18,925 bases of DNA from an uncultured Eubacteriales bacterium. GTDB lineage: Bacteria; Bacillota; Clostridia; Peptostreptococcales; Anaerovoracaceae. The stretch's first letter is position 1. Each line of letters opens with the position of its first letter. The notes under the pieces are model-generated. The model was not told the DNA's origin, made no database searches, and saw only the letters and a program-made list of their open reading frames with translations. The position numbers and the translations under genes are program-made. Of the stretch, positions 7,297 to 14,148 are shown piece by piece. The DNA lies in NCBI GenBank assembly GCA_900542565.1, contig UQOC01000044.1, forward strand, positions 1 to 18,925, written 5' to 3'.

Positions 7297-7344
7297 GTGA
7301 CCGTACAGCGGCAAGGGGTCGCTGCGGCAGGCAGTTTAAGATGA
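7297..7344 (+). CDS. Putative 15-codon leader ORF overlapping the lspA start
   Basis: GTG at 7297 follows a strong AGGAGG (7282-7287) with nine-base spacing and reads 15 codons (VTVQRQGVAAAGSLR) to TGA 7342-7344. That stop overlaps the lspA ATG as ATGA. LspA itself has no recognisable ribosome binding site, so ribosomes loading here would reinitiate at lspA. The peptide has no recognised family. It may act only as a coupling device, or be fortuitous. Confidence 0.4.
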   Translation: MTVQRQGVAAAGSLR

Positions 7345-7817
7345 AGAGATTCAGGTATTTTTGGATAATTGGGATAATATTTGCAGACCAGATCTTGAAA
7401 GCATATATCAGAAGTACCATGTACATAGGCGAGAGCATACCGATAATAAAGGATATTTTCCATATCACCTATGTTCAGAACAGAGGCGGCGCCTTCAGCA
7501 TATTCTCAGGCCATGGGATGATCCTGGTGGTGATCCCCCTGGCTGCCATCATAGCAGCCATATGGTATATGGAGACGCACATGGATGCACATTGGAGCCT
7601 TTTTGGGGCGCTTAGCCTGATAATTGCCGGCGGAGTGGGAAACCTGGCCGACAGGATGATCTTCGGATTTGTTACAGATATGTTCGACTTCAGGTTTTTT
7701 CCGGTATTTAACATAGCGGATATCGCCGTATGCGTAGGCGCCGGATTCATGATATTATATACTTTTGTATACTCATCGCCTTCACCGGCAGATGACCGGG
7801 AAGAGACAGGTGCGTGA
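7341..7817 (+). CDS. lspA: Lipoprotein signal peptidase (signal peptidase II)
   Basis: LspA is an inner-membrane aspartyl protease that removes signal peptides from diacylglyceryl-modified prolipoproteins. It has 158 residues with four membrane helices (about 6-22, 58-77, 85-103, 124-144). Family motifs are DQ-x2-K at 16-20, VQNRGGAFSI (45-54), GNLADR (100-105), and the catalytic aspartates D113 (GFVTD) and D127 (FNIAD). The last 15 residues are a polar tail. No in-frame upstream start exists back to the stop at 7281, and translation seems to rely on coupling to the leader ORF. Its end overlaps a potential GTG start of rluD. Confidence 0.96.
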   Translation: MKRFRYFWIIGIIFADQILKAYIRSTMYIGESIPIIKDIFHITYVQNRGGAFSIFSGHGMILVVIPLAAIIAAIWYMETHMDAHWSLFGALSLIIAGGVGNLADRMIFGFVTDMFDFRFFPVFNIADIAVCVGAGFMILYTFVYSSPSPADDREETGA

Positions 7818-7846
7818 AGGCTCCGTTTCAGATTCAGAGGAAGATA

Positions 7847-8791
7847 ATGCAGGAACCGCAGGTATTTACATTTTCAATAGACCAGGAAAACAAGGGCACT
7901 AGGATTGATTTAGTGCTCTCTTTGCAGTTGGAAGAAGTTTCCCGCAGCTTTATCCAGAAACTGATAGAGCAGGGAAATGTCAGGGTAAACGGAAACAGGG
8001 AATTATCCAAAAAGTATAAGGTGGCTGCAGGAGATGAAATACAGCTCATCCTGCCGCCGGCAGAGGAAATCGAGGCGAGGCCGGAAGATATCCCTCTTGA
8101 TATTGTATATGAAGACGAGGACCTGCTGGTAGTCAATAAGCCGCGGGGCATGGTGGTCCACCCTGCTCCCGGAAATGAGAGTGGTACTTTGGTCAATGCA
8201 CTCCTCTGGCACTGCAAGGGAAAGTTGTCATCCATAAACGGCAAGATGAGGCCAGGCATAGTGCACCGTATCGACAAGGATACCAGCGGGCTCTTGGTGG
8301 TAGCAAAGAGCGACATCGCGCACAGATCCCTGTCGGCGCAGCTGGCGGAGCATTCCATAACACGGAAGTATGAGGCTCTGGTCTATGATAATTTCAGCCA
8401 GGATGAAGGTACGGTAGATGCGCCCATAGGCAGAGATCCAAATAACCGCCTGCGGCAGGCGGTCATAACCGACGGACGCCATACGGCGCGCAGGGCGGTC
8501 ACCCACTGGTCAGTAAAGGAACGTTTCGGCAAGATGACGCTGATCCAGGCTGTATTGGAAACGGGCCGAACACATCAGATAAGGGTACACATGGCATATA
8601 TCAGGCATCCGCTGGTAGGCGATATGACATACGGGCCGAGGAAACAGCATGTCAATGTGGAGGGACAGCTTTTGCATGCAGGAGTTCTTGGTTTCGTTCA
8701 TCCGGTTACCGGAGACTATATGGAATTCAGCTGTCCCAAACCGGATATATTTGAGTCGGTGCTGGCAAAACTCAGGAATGGAGTAAAATAG
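7847..8791 (+). CDS. rluD: RluA family 23S rRNA pseudouridine synthase (RluD type)
   Basis: This enzyme isomerises uridines in 23S rRNA to pseudouridine. A 314-residue protein: S4 RNA-binding domain about 18-65 (TRIDLVLS, IEQGNVRVNG), then the catalytic domain with VVNKPRGMVVHP and GIVHRIDKDTSGLLVVAK. D143 in HRID is the catalytic aspartate. The RTHQIRVHM motif is also present. ATG 7847 has AGAGGAAG at 7836-7843; an upstream GTG at 7814 overlaps the lspA stop (GTGA) and would add 11 residues, so either could be used. The exact target sites cannot be read from sequence. Confidence 0.93.
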   Translation: MQEPQVFTFSIDQENKGTRIDLVLSLQLEEVSRSFIQKLIEQGNVRVNGNRELSKKYKVAAGDEIQLILPPAEEIEARPEDIPLDIVYEDEDLLVVNKPRGMVVHPAPGNESGTLVNALLWHCKGKLSSINGKMRPGIVHRIDKDTSGLLVVAKSDIAHRSLSAQLAEHSITRKYEALVYDNFSQDEGTVDAPIGRDPNNRLRQAVITDGRHTARRAVTHWSVKERFGKMTLIQAVLETGRTHQIRVHMAYIRHPLVGDMTYGPRKQHVNVEGQLLHAGVLGFVHPVTGDYMEFSCPKPDIFESVLAKLRNGVK

Positions 8792-8795
8792 TCAA

Positions 8796-9446
8796 ATGAA
8801 AAAGATAACTATGAAACCGGGTGCCCTCATTTCGCCGGTACCGGCGGTAATGGTATCCTGCGGACGAGGCGCAGAAAAAAACATCATAACGATAGCATGG
8901 ACAGGGATAATCAATTCTCAGCCCCCAATGACATATATATCCGTCAGGAAATCCCGTCATTCTCACAGCATCATAGCCCGTGAAAAGGAATTTGTAATAA
9001 ACCTGACTACAGAGGACCTGGCGAAGGTGACCGACTGGTGCGGCGTCCGATCAGGTGCGGATGTGGATAAATTCAGAGAAACCGGTCTTACGCCTCAGCC
9101 GGCAGAGATGGTGAAATGCCCGATGATCGGGGAATCACCCTTAAACCTCGAATGCAAAGTCGTCGAGATCCGCCAATACCCAACTCATGATATGTTTGTG
9201 GCACAGATCGTCAAAGTTCATGTATCAGAAGGGATAATGGACAAAGACGGCCGGATCGCTCTTGAACGGGCCGGATTGCTGGCCTATGCCCACGGCCATT
9301 ATTTCGGGCTGAAGCAGAAGCCCATAGGCCGGTTTGGATTTTCCGTCATGAAAAAAAAGACGAAAAAGAGGCTGGCGGCAAAGAGAACGGCCCGTACTGC
9401 GGGAACAGGGCCTGCGGGTCCTGAACATCATGGAAAAATAAGATAA
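8796..9446 (+). CDS. Flavin reductase-like / flavoredoxin family protein
   Basis: A 216-residue FMN-binding split-barrel protein. The core (about 6-185) matches flavoredoxin-type flavin reductases: PVPAVMVSCG, NIITIAWTG, RKSRHSHSII, EFVINL, WCGVRSGADVDKF and, near the end, HDMFVAQIVKVHV. Such proteins bind FMN and transfer electrons; the physiological partner is unknown. An odd feature is the basic tail from about 186 (KKKTKKRLAAKRTARTAG) that goes beyond the usual end and might bind nucleic acid or polyanions. It starts four bases after rluD, with a distant GGAG as ribosome binding site, so it is probably read through from the rluD transcript. Confidence 0.85.
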   Translation: MKKITMKPGALISPVPAVMVSCGRGAEKNIITIAWTGIINSQPPMTYISVRKSRHSHSIIAREKEFVINLTTEDLAKVTDWCGVRSGADVDKFRETGLTPQPAEMVKCPMIGESPLNLECKVVEIRQYPTHDMFVAQIVKVHVSEGIMDKDGRIALERAGLLAYAHGHYFGLKQKPIGRFGFSVMKKKTKKRLAAKRTARTAGTGPAGPEHHGKIR

Positions 9447-9486
9447 GGGTCTTTTGAGATTTTCATTTGTATTTTATTGTCCAAGC

Positions 9487-9591
9487 TCAGGTACGGCTTT
9501 TGATGTACTCAATACAGTCCTCGCAGACATATCCTCCTTTAAATGTTATGTTGTTGTGGATGTTCCCGCACAGCGAACAACGGTGCCTCAT
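9487..9591 (-). CDS. Small four-cysteine zinc-ribbon protein, candidate Gin/CsfB-like sigma factor inhibitor
   Basis: A 34-residue protein with C5-x2-C8 and C23-x2-C26 (RCSLCGN, YVCEDCIEYIK). This CxxC-x14-CxxC layout with FKGGYVCEDC resembles Gin/CsfB, the anti-sigma factor that keeps sigma-G (and others) inactive during sporulation and binds zinc. AGGAGG (plus-strand CCTCCT at 9599-9604) supports this ATG; a 61-codon extension on the same frame has no ribosome binding site. A promoter and palindrome lie upstream at 9628-9669. It converges on the flavin reductase gene. The family call rests on the Cys pattern, spacing and short length, so other tiny zinc ribbons remain possible. Confidence 0.6.
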   Translation of the reverse strand: MRHRCSLCGNIHNNITFKGGYVCEDCIEYIKSRT

Positions 9592-9627
9592 ACAGATACC
9601 TCCTTTTTGATACAGCGGCGCCGTACC

Positions 9628-9669
9628 TAAGATGTATCTTAATGATATACTTTCCCATTTGAGAATCAA
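9628..9669 (-). promoter_or_regulatory. Promoter and operator-like palindrome of the Gin-like gene
   Basis: On the - strand TTGATT (plus 9664-9669), 16 bp, TATCAT (plus 9642-9647) fits a sigma-A promoter. Directly downstream of the -10 lies TAAGAT-GT-ATCTTA (plus 9628-9641), a perfect 6-2-6 inverted repeat in a classic operator position. Confidence 0.5.
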
Positions 9670-9741
9670 CATAAAAAGTAATAAAATGTAAAAAAAGGTA
9701 TTTTATTGTAACATTTCAGTCATTCGATGCACTGACAGAGA

Positions 9742-9768
9742 CGAAGCTGCCCTATTGGGGCAGCTTCG
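9742..9768 (-). terminator. Hairpin at the 3' end of rqcH
   Basis: CGAAGCTGCCC (9742-9752) pairs perfectly with GGGCAGCTTCG (9758-9768) over 11 bp around a five-base loop. It includes the last rqcH codons and its TAG stop. The sequence after it on the - strand (TCTCTGTCAG) lacks an immediate T run, though T-rich DNA follows about 50 bases on. It may be a weak terminator or a 3'-end stabiliser. Confidence 0.6.
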
Positions 9769-11428
9769 GATTGACCCATACGGTCCTGTTATTGGTAAAG
9801 ACCACCATTCCCGGCTTGGCCCCCTGGGGCTTTTTTACATATTTGATGGGGACATAATCAACAGGAACATTTTCAGATCCTCTGGCTTTGCTGTAATATG
9901 CTGCTATGGAAGCGGCTGCATAGATAGTTTTTTCATCTGGTTCATGTGCAGCTTTGTCAAATCCTCGCAATATGACATGAGATCCGGGAATATCCTTGGT
10001 GTGGAGCCATATGTCCTTTGAGGATGAAAGCTTGAATGTAAGGAAATCATTTTCCTTGTTGTTCCTTCCCACCAGCACCTGGGCACCGCCGGGCAGCTCA
10101 TATTTGTAAGGCTTTGCCTGATATTTTTTTTCCTTGAACCCTCCGGGTATCTTGCGCCGGCGGACATAACCGCCTTCTTCAAGCTCTTTTCTAAGAGCGT
10201 CGATATCATCTATTTCTTCGGCGTTTTCCAGATATGACAGGACTGATCCCAGATAGGCAAGCTCGGCGCCCACCGAATCAAGCTGTATCTGTTTCTCTTT
10301 GACAGCGGTCTTGGCTTTGCCGTATTTTTTGAAATAATTCTGGGCATTTTTGGAAGGGCTGAACCTTGGATCAAGGGGTATGGTGATTTCCGAACCATCG
10401 TAATAATTGAGGACGGTGGCATTTTTTGCTCCTGGTTCTATCTGATGAATGGAAGCCGTGAGCAGTTCTCCGTACAGTCTGAGCTCCTCGGAATTTTCAG
10501 CCTTTAGCAGGTCTTCTTTCAGCCGCTGTTCTTTCAGATGAAGCTTATCTATCTGAGATGTAACGGACCTGATGAGTGACGATGCTTTCTGATTGAGTTT
10601 ATTGGTGCTCTTTTTGTTGGAATAAAAATATTCAAGGCAGCTTTCCATATCGTCAAATCTCGTCACTTGACATACATCTTCATATTCCGCCAGAGGCGTC
10701 AGATAAAATTCTTTTGGAGAATTTTTTTCATCACTGTAGACTACAGGAGAGATGATTCCCTGAGAGACGGCTGAAATGACATTTCTCAGACGGAGGTGAG
10801 GATCGTCTTCATGTGACAGTTCCTCGGCAAAGGCCGGACTGATCCCGCCGATAGTACGCTGGATCCCTTTGGGGTCTGCCGGTATGCTGGTGTTTTCGGT
10901 GACTTTTTTGAACGGTATCTTGTCCTGGACCGGTGGATATTGATAGACAAGTCCAGGCAGTATCTGCCTTACTCTGTTTACATCTATGGATATGTGTTTA
11001 ATGGCATCGATGATCTTTCCTGTTGAAATATCAGTAAGCACGATATTGCTGTGCTTCCCCATGATCTCAAATATAAGCCTTTTGGATACTGCAAAACCAA
11101 GCTCATTCAGAGTTTCTATGTCGATTTCGATGATCCGTTCGCTGTCCTTCTGATGTACGCTGGTTATGCGGCCGTTCTGTATATGCTTGCGCATCAGCAT
11201 GCAGAATGAAAAAGGCGCCGGAGGGTTTTGGATATTCTCGCAGGTGAGATGCAGCCTTGAAGCAGCCGGGTTTACCGAAGCAAAGAGTTTGCGGTTACCG
11301 TTCTTTGTATGTATGTTAAGCACCAGCTCATCTGATTCGGGCTGGTAGACTTTATCGATCTTGCCCATGGTTATGCTGTCTGAAAGTTCGTGTGCGACAG
11401 CCATGGTGACTATACCGTCATATGCCAT
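9752..11428 (-). CDS. rqcH: RqcH / NFACT family ribosome quality-control protein
   Basis: RqcH binds 50S subunits with stalled peptidyl-tRNA and directs C-terminal alanine tailing; older names are Rqc2 homolog or fibronectin-binding protein FbpA/PavA. The 558-residue protein has the NFACT-N domain (MAYDGIVTMAVAHEL..., FSFCMLMRKHIQNGRI), a helix-hairpin-helix and long coiled coil (about 270-420), and the NFACT-R domain near the end (LPGGAQVLVGRNNKENDFLT, DIWLHTKDIPGSHVILRG). AAAAGGAGG lies upstream of ATG at 11428. A sigma-A promoter sits 25-55 bp upstream. The Asp-Arg pair important for tRNA handling in B. subtilis RqcH is Glu97-Arg98 here. Confidence 0.95.
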   Translation of the reverse strand: MAYDGIVTMAVAHELSDSITMGKIDKVYQPESDELVLNIHTKNGNRKLFASVNPAASRLHLTCENIQNPPAPFSFCMLMRKHIQNGRITSVHQKDSERIIEIDIETLNELGFAVSKRLIFEIMGKHSNIVLTDISTGKIIDAIKHISIDVNRVRQILPGLVYQYPPVQDKIPFKKVTENTSIPADPKGIQRTIGGISPAFAEELSHEDDPHLRLRNVISAVSQGIISPVVYSDEKNSPKEFYLTPLAEYEDVCQVTRFDDMESCLEYFYSNKKSTNKLNQKASSLIRSVTSQIDKLHLKEQRLKEDLLKAENSEELRLYGELLTASIHQIEPGAKNATVLNYYDGSEITIPLDPRFSPSKNAQNYFKKYGKAKTAVKEKQIQLDSVGAELAYLGSVLSYLENAEEIDDIDALRKELEEGGYVRRRKIPGGFKEKKYQAKPYKYELPGGAQVLVGRNNKENDFLTFKLSSSKDIWLHTKDIPGSHVILRGFDKAAHEPDEKTIYAAASIAAYYSKARGSENVPVDYVPIKYVKKPQGAKPGMVVFTNNRTVWVNPKLPQ

Positions 11429-11453
11429 AAATATGACCTCCTTTTCTCATATA

Positions 11454-11482
11454 AGTATAGTAGAAAAGGAGCAGATTGACAA
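11454..11482 (-). promoter_or_regulatory. Promoter of rqcH
   Basis: On the - strand TTGTCA (plus 11477-11482), 17 bp, TATACT (plus 11454-11459); both boxes match five of six consensus bases. The -10 lies just upstream of the AAAAGGAGG ribosome binding site, giving a very short 5' untranslated region. Confidence 0.75.
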
Positions 11483-11512
11483 GTGCGGGAATGGTATTGC
11501 CAATCCGGCCTA

Positions 11513-11541
11513 TTGCAAAGGCCGCATATTTCATGTAAAAT
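11513..11541 (+). promoter_or_regulatory. Promoter of yicC
   Basis: TTGCAA (11513-11518), 17 bp, TAAAAT (11536-11541, five of six). It ends 40 bp before the yicC start and is divergent from the rqcH promoter. Another TTGACA at 11476-11481 has no good -10 at the right distance on +. Confidence 0.55.
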
Positions 11542-11581
11542 GATTACATTATCATAGATATAGGGAGAGAGAGACGCTCAG

Positions 11582-12466
11582 ATGATAAAAAGCATGACAG
11601 GTTTCGGACGCAGCGAATATACCGACGGCAAGAGGAACATAACCGTAGAGATCAAGTCTGTAAATCACAGATATTCCGACATATCGGTCAGGATGCCGCG
11701 CCGGTATAGTTTTGCAGAGGACAAGATAAAAGCTTCAGTCAAAGCAATATTGATACGCGGCAAAGTTGAGGTCTCTGTGATGGTGGAATACATCACAGAA
11801 AACGATATGACGATCAAGCTCAATGAACCGCTGGCACGGCAGTATTACGATAATCTCAGGGAGTTAAAAGAGAATTTTGGCCTCAGCGGTGATATTTCGC
11901 TGGAAATGATAGCCAACATGCCCGATGTGCTCAAGGCTATTCCGGATGTGGAAGACGAAGAAGAAATAACAAAGGCCATACTGATACCTGTGGAACAGGC
12001 GGCTGCCAACCTGGAGGCCATGAGAAAGGCCGAAGGCGAAAAGCTTGCAGAAGATCTGATGGCAAAAGGGCAGAACATTAAGGAACTTCTTGATAAGATA
12101 GCCGAGAGAGCTCCTATGGTCGTGGTGGACTATACCGCCCGTTTAAAAGAGCGGATAAGCGAGCTCCTGGACGGAAATGCCGCTCTGCCGGAGGAAAGGA
12201 TACTGACAGAGGCCGCCATTTTTGCCGACAAATGTTCCATTGATGAGGAGATCACCAGGCTGGACAGCCACCTCATCCAGATGAAAAAGATCATCGACAG
12301 CCCTAAAGATGCCGAGGGCAAGAAGCTTGATTTTCTCGTGCAGGAAATGAACCGTGAAGCAAACACCATCGGGTCTAAAGCCAACGACATTTCAATAACC
12401 GGATACATGCTGGAGATAAAAAGCGAGATCGAGAAGATAAGGGAACAAGTGCAGAATATCGAATAA
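11582..12466 (+). CDS. yicC: YicC family endoribonuclease (YloC)
   Basis: YicC-type proteins are endoribonucleases; E. coli YicC promotes small-RNA decay. The 294-residue protein shows the hallmark N-terminus MIKSMTGFGRSEY and EIKSVNHRYSDISVRMPR. The C-terminal block (about 240-294) is GKKLDFLVQEMNREANTIGSKA and KSEIEKIREQVQNIE. Length is normal. The GGGAGAG upstream is a little distant from ATG 11582. In B. subtilis the order is yloC-remA-gmk-rpoZ; here gmk follows after only 75 bp, with no remA between. Confidence 0.95.
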   Translation: MIKSMTGFGRSEYTDGKRNITVEIKSVNHRYSDISVRMPRRYSFAEDKIKASVKAILIRGKVEVSVMVEYITENDMTIKLNEPLARQYYDNLRELKENFGLSGDISLEMIANMPDVLKAIPDVEDEEEITKAILIPVEQAAANLEAMRKAEGEKLAEDLMAKGQNIKELLDKIAERAPMVVVDYTARLKERISELLDGNAALPEERILTEAAIFADKCSIDEEITRLDSHLIQMKKIIDSPKDAEGKKLDFLVQEMNREANTIGSKANDISITGYMLEIKSEIEKIREQVQNIE

Positions 12467-12469
12467 AGC

Positions 12470-12498
12470 TTGAATTTGTAGCGGGTTTGTGATACAAT
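12470..12498 (+). promoter_or_regulatory. Promoter of gmk-rpoZ
   Basis: TTGAAT (12470-12475), 17 bp, TACAAT (12493-12498, five of six), starting four bases after the yicC stop and 43 bp before gmk. It would let gmk-rpoZ be expressed apart from yicC. Confidence 0.7.
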
Positions 12499-12541
12499 AA
12501 TTACTCAAAATGAAGCAATCAAAACGCAACAGGAGTTTATG

Positions 12542-13168
12542 ATGAGTTCTATCGTAAAAAATACGGGCAAGCTTTTCGTCCTTTCCGGCCCGTCAGGCGC
12601 AGGAAAAGGTACCATATGCAAGAGGCTTTTGGAAGAGACCGACAAACTTGACCTGTCAGTCTCGATGACGACCAGAAAGCCGCGCGTAGGCGAAACGGAG
12701 GGCGTAAGTTATTTTTTTACGGAAAAAGAAGTATTTCAGGAGCATATAAAAAAGGGTAACCTTTTGGAATATGCCGAAGTTTACGGAAACTATTACGGGA
12801 CTCCCAAGACGCCTGTACTCGATAAGCTGTCAAGGGGAATAGATGTCATATTGGAAATTGACATGCAGGGGGCGCTCAAGGTAAAGGAGAGCTATCCCGA
12901 CGGCGTGTTTATCTTCATTTTGCCTCCGTCCATGACTGAACTGAGAAAACGGCTTACAGGACGGGGTACTGAAACAGCGGAGGCCATAGAGCTGAGGCTG
13001 GGCGAAGCATTAAAGGAACTGTCTTATATTGACAAATACGACTATTGTGTAGTAAATGGAGTTCTCGAAGAAGCTGTGGCAAGGGTCAAGGCCATAGTCG
13101 TGGCCGAACATTCCAAGGTTGCTTTTACGGCGGAAGAACTCATCGAGAGCTATAAGGAGGAAGCGTAA
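12542..13168 (+). CDS. gmk: Guanylate kinase
   Basis: Cytosolic enzyme that phosphorylates GMP to GDP with ATP. It has 208 residues: P-loop GPSGAGKGT at 16-24, the GMP-binding segment with SMTTRKPRVGE and YFF, then LLEYAEVYGNYYGTP, ILEIDMQGA and a lid (RLTGRGTETAEAI). ATG 12542 is six bases after AGGAG (12531-12535); an ATG at 12539 is too close to that site but gives a nearly identical protein. The stop abuts the rpoZ start codon, so the two are co-translated. Confidence 0.97.
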   Translation: MSSIVKNTGKLFVLSGPSGAGKGTICKRLLEETDKLDLSVSMTTRKPRVGETEGVSYFFTEKEVFQEHIKKGNLLEYAEVYGNYYGTPKTPVLDKLSRGIDVILEIDMQGALKVKESYPDGVFIFILPPSMTELRKRLTGRGTETAEAIELRLGEALKELSYIDKYDYCVVNGVLEEAVARVKAIVVAEHSKVAFTAEELIESYKEEA

Positions 13169-13366
13169 ATGTTATATCCATCTATTAACGAAATCAGAAA
13201 GAAAGCAGACAGCAGGTACACTATAGTTATCCTGGCGGCCAAGAGAGCACGGGATATCATAGACGGCAAGCCTATCCTGACGACCGCGGATACCGATAAG
13301 CCGGTTTCCATAGCTGCCAATGAGATTGCCGAAGACCTGATAACATATAAGAGAAACGAAGCATAG
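13169..13366 (+). CDS. rpoZ: RNA polymerase omega subunit
   Basis: A 65-residue omega subunit, which helps fold and assemble the beta' subunit. It shows the family blocks PSINEIRKKADSRYTIVILAAKRARDI and KPVSIAANEIAEDLI. AAGGAGG at 13154-13160, inside the end of gmk, and the TAA-ATG junction at 13166-13171 support this start. Pairing of gmk with rpoZ is conserved in many bacteria. A GC-rich hairpin follows directly. Confidence 0.95.
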   Translation: MLYPSINEIRKKADSRYTIVILAAKRARDIIDGKPILTTADTDKPVSIAANEIAEDLITYKRNEA

Positions 13367-13369
13367 AAC

Positions 13370-13393
13370 AGACCCCGCCTGACGGCGGGGTCT
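13370..13393 (+). terminator. GC-rich hairpin after rpoZ
   Basis: AGACCCCGCC (13370-13379) and GGCGGGGTCT (13384-13393) form a 10-bp stem around a TGAC loop, four bases after the rpoZ stop. The following bases (TGTGGTA) are poor in T, so termination may be weaker than the stem suggests. Confidence 0.7.
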
Positions 13394-13472
13394 TGTGGTA
13401 CAGGCATGCTGCGCAGCCGGACATTCAACCTGCGCATGTGCCGGATAAAACCATGGATGTTCCGGATAAAGG

Positions 13473-13512
13473 GCCTCACTATTTTCATCAAGTGGATAGT
13501 GAGGCTTTCTGT
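13473..13512 (+). terminator. Second hairpin, terminator-like
   Basis: GCCTCACTAT (13473-13482) pairs with ATAGTGAGGC (13496-13505) perfectly over 10 bp, with a 13-base loop, followed by TTTCTGTT. It is a better terminator shape than the first hairpin and could be the main stop of the gmk-rpoZ transcript. Confidence 0.65.
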
Positions 13513-13737
13513 TCATGTCGGGGGAAAATGGTCTGAATACTCCATGTCGTCACATATGATATCAATGCCAGCCGTCATTGTATCCGGGAGGCCATATGCC
13601 GGACATTTCAAGACCAGCTGCAGCACGCCGCAATGAAAACATTACGGATTTTGTCGAAAAAACACTGAAGAGGTCGAGAAAAAAAGAAAAAAATCATCTC
13701 CTGCAATATTATAATTATCCAAAAGGGGGGAGCTGTC

Positions 13738-14067
13738 ATGACCAAGTACATACCCGTCATAACCAGAGGATACAGCCGGAAAGTACCTGTTGACGATATT
13801 ATGTATCTGGAACAGAGGCAAAGAAAATTAGCAATAGTTACAGGAGAAGAAACTTATCTGTCATACCAGCGCATAGAAAATATTGAACAGCTGCTGGATG
13901 AAAGGTTTTACCACACGCTGAAAAAACTGGTGGTAAATCTGGACAAGATCACTGCAGCCAAGGATCAGAGCATCATCTTTCAAAACGGGGAGATGCTCAT
14001 GCTCGGCCGGGAAAGCTATGTAAGGACCAAGCAGATATACGCCGCATATCTGAAAAACCTGTTGTAA
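13738..14067 (+). CDS. Stand-alone LytTR DNA-binding domain protein
   Basis: A 109-residue protein that is almost entirely a LytTR domain, the DNA-binding fold of AgrA/LytR-type response regulators. Visible blocks are VDDIMYLEQRQRKLAIVTGEETY, the F-x-TLKKLVVNLDKI segment, and QNGEMLMLGRESYVRTKQIYAAYL. No receiver domain or membrane segments are present. LytTR-only proteins often regulate their own or adjacent genes. It starts after a G-rich ribosome binding site (GGGGGG, 13725-13730). The EamA transporter downstream has its own promoter, so a regulatory link is only suggested by proximity. Signal and targets are unknown. Confidence 0.85.
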   Translation: MTKYIPVITRGYSRKVPVDDIMYLEQRQRKLAIVTGEETYLSYQRIENIEQLLDERFYHTLKKLVVNLDKITAAKDQSIIFQNGEMLMLGRESYVRTKQIYAAYLKNLL

Positions 14068-14091
14068 GCCCAGGGCATATGCATATATAAT
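14062..14091 (+). promoter_or_regulatory. Promoter of the EamA transporter gene
   Basis: TTGTAA (14062-14067, overlapping the LytTR gene's stop), 18 bp, perfect TATAAT (14086-14091). It ends 57 bp before the EamA start. Confidence 0.6.
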
Positions 14092-14148
14092 GTAAATGGA
14101 GATAATGGCAGATCACCGGTACAGGCAGGGCATGGCACGAGGAGATAT

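Larger units (their letters stand above)
13367..13737. other. Gene-free stretch with hairpins and a direct repeat
   Basis: About 370 bp without a credible gene. It holds the rpoZ hairpin, a 14-base direct repeat with one mismatch (ATGTGCCGGATAAA at 13436-13449, ATGTTCCGGATAAA at 13457-13470), a second terminator-like hairpin at 13473-13512, and an A-rich tract (about 13677-13693). Before the LytTR gene a TATAAT lies at 13710-13715 with no recognisable -35, which suggests an activated promoter. Frames across it are short, overlap the hairpins and have no ribosome binding sites. Confidence 0.6.

Noticed and set aside
9592..9672. Longer, 61-residue version of the Gin-like protein
   Set aside because: The upstream ATG has no ribosome binding site and the extension would cover the promoter; AGGAGG precedes the internal ATG.
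11476..11500. TTGACA at 11476-11481 as the yicC -35
   Set aside because: No acceptable -10 follows at 16-18 bp on +. The same bases serve better as the rqcH -35 on the other strand.
13406..13636. A 76-codon open frame after rpoZ
   Set aside because: It runs through the second terminator-like hairpin and the direct repeat, without a ribosome binding site or protein-like composition.
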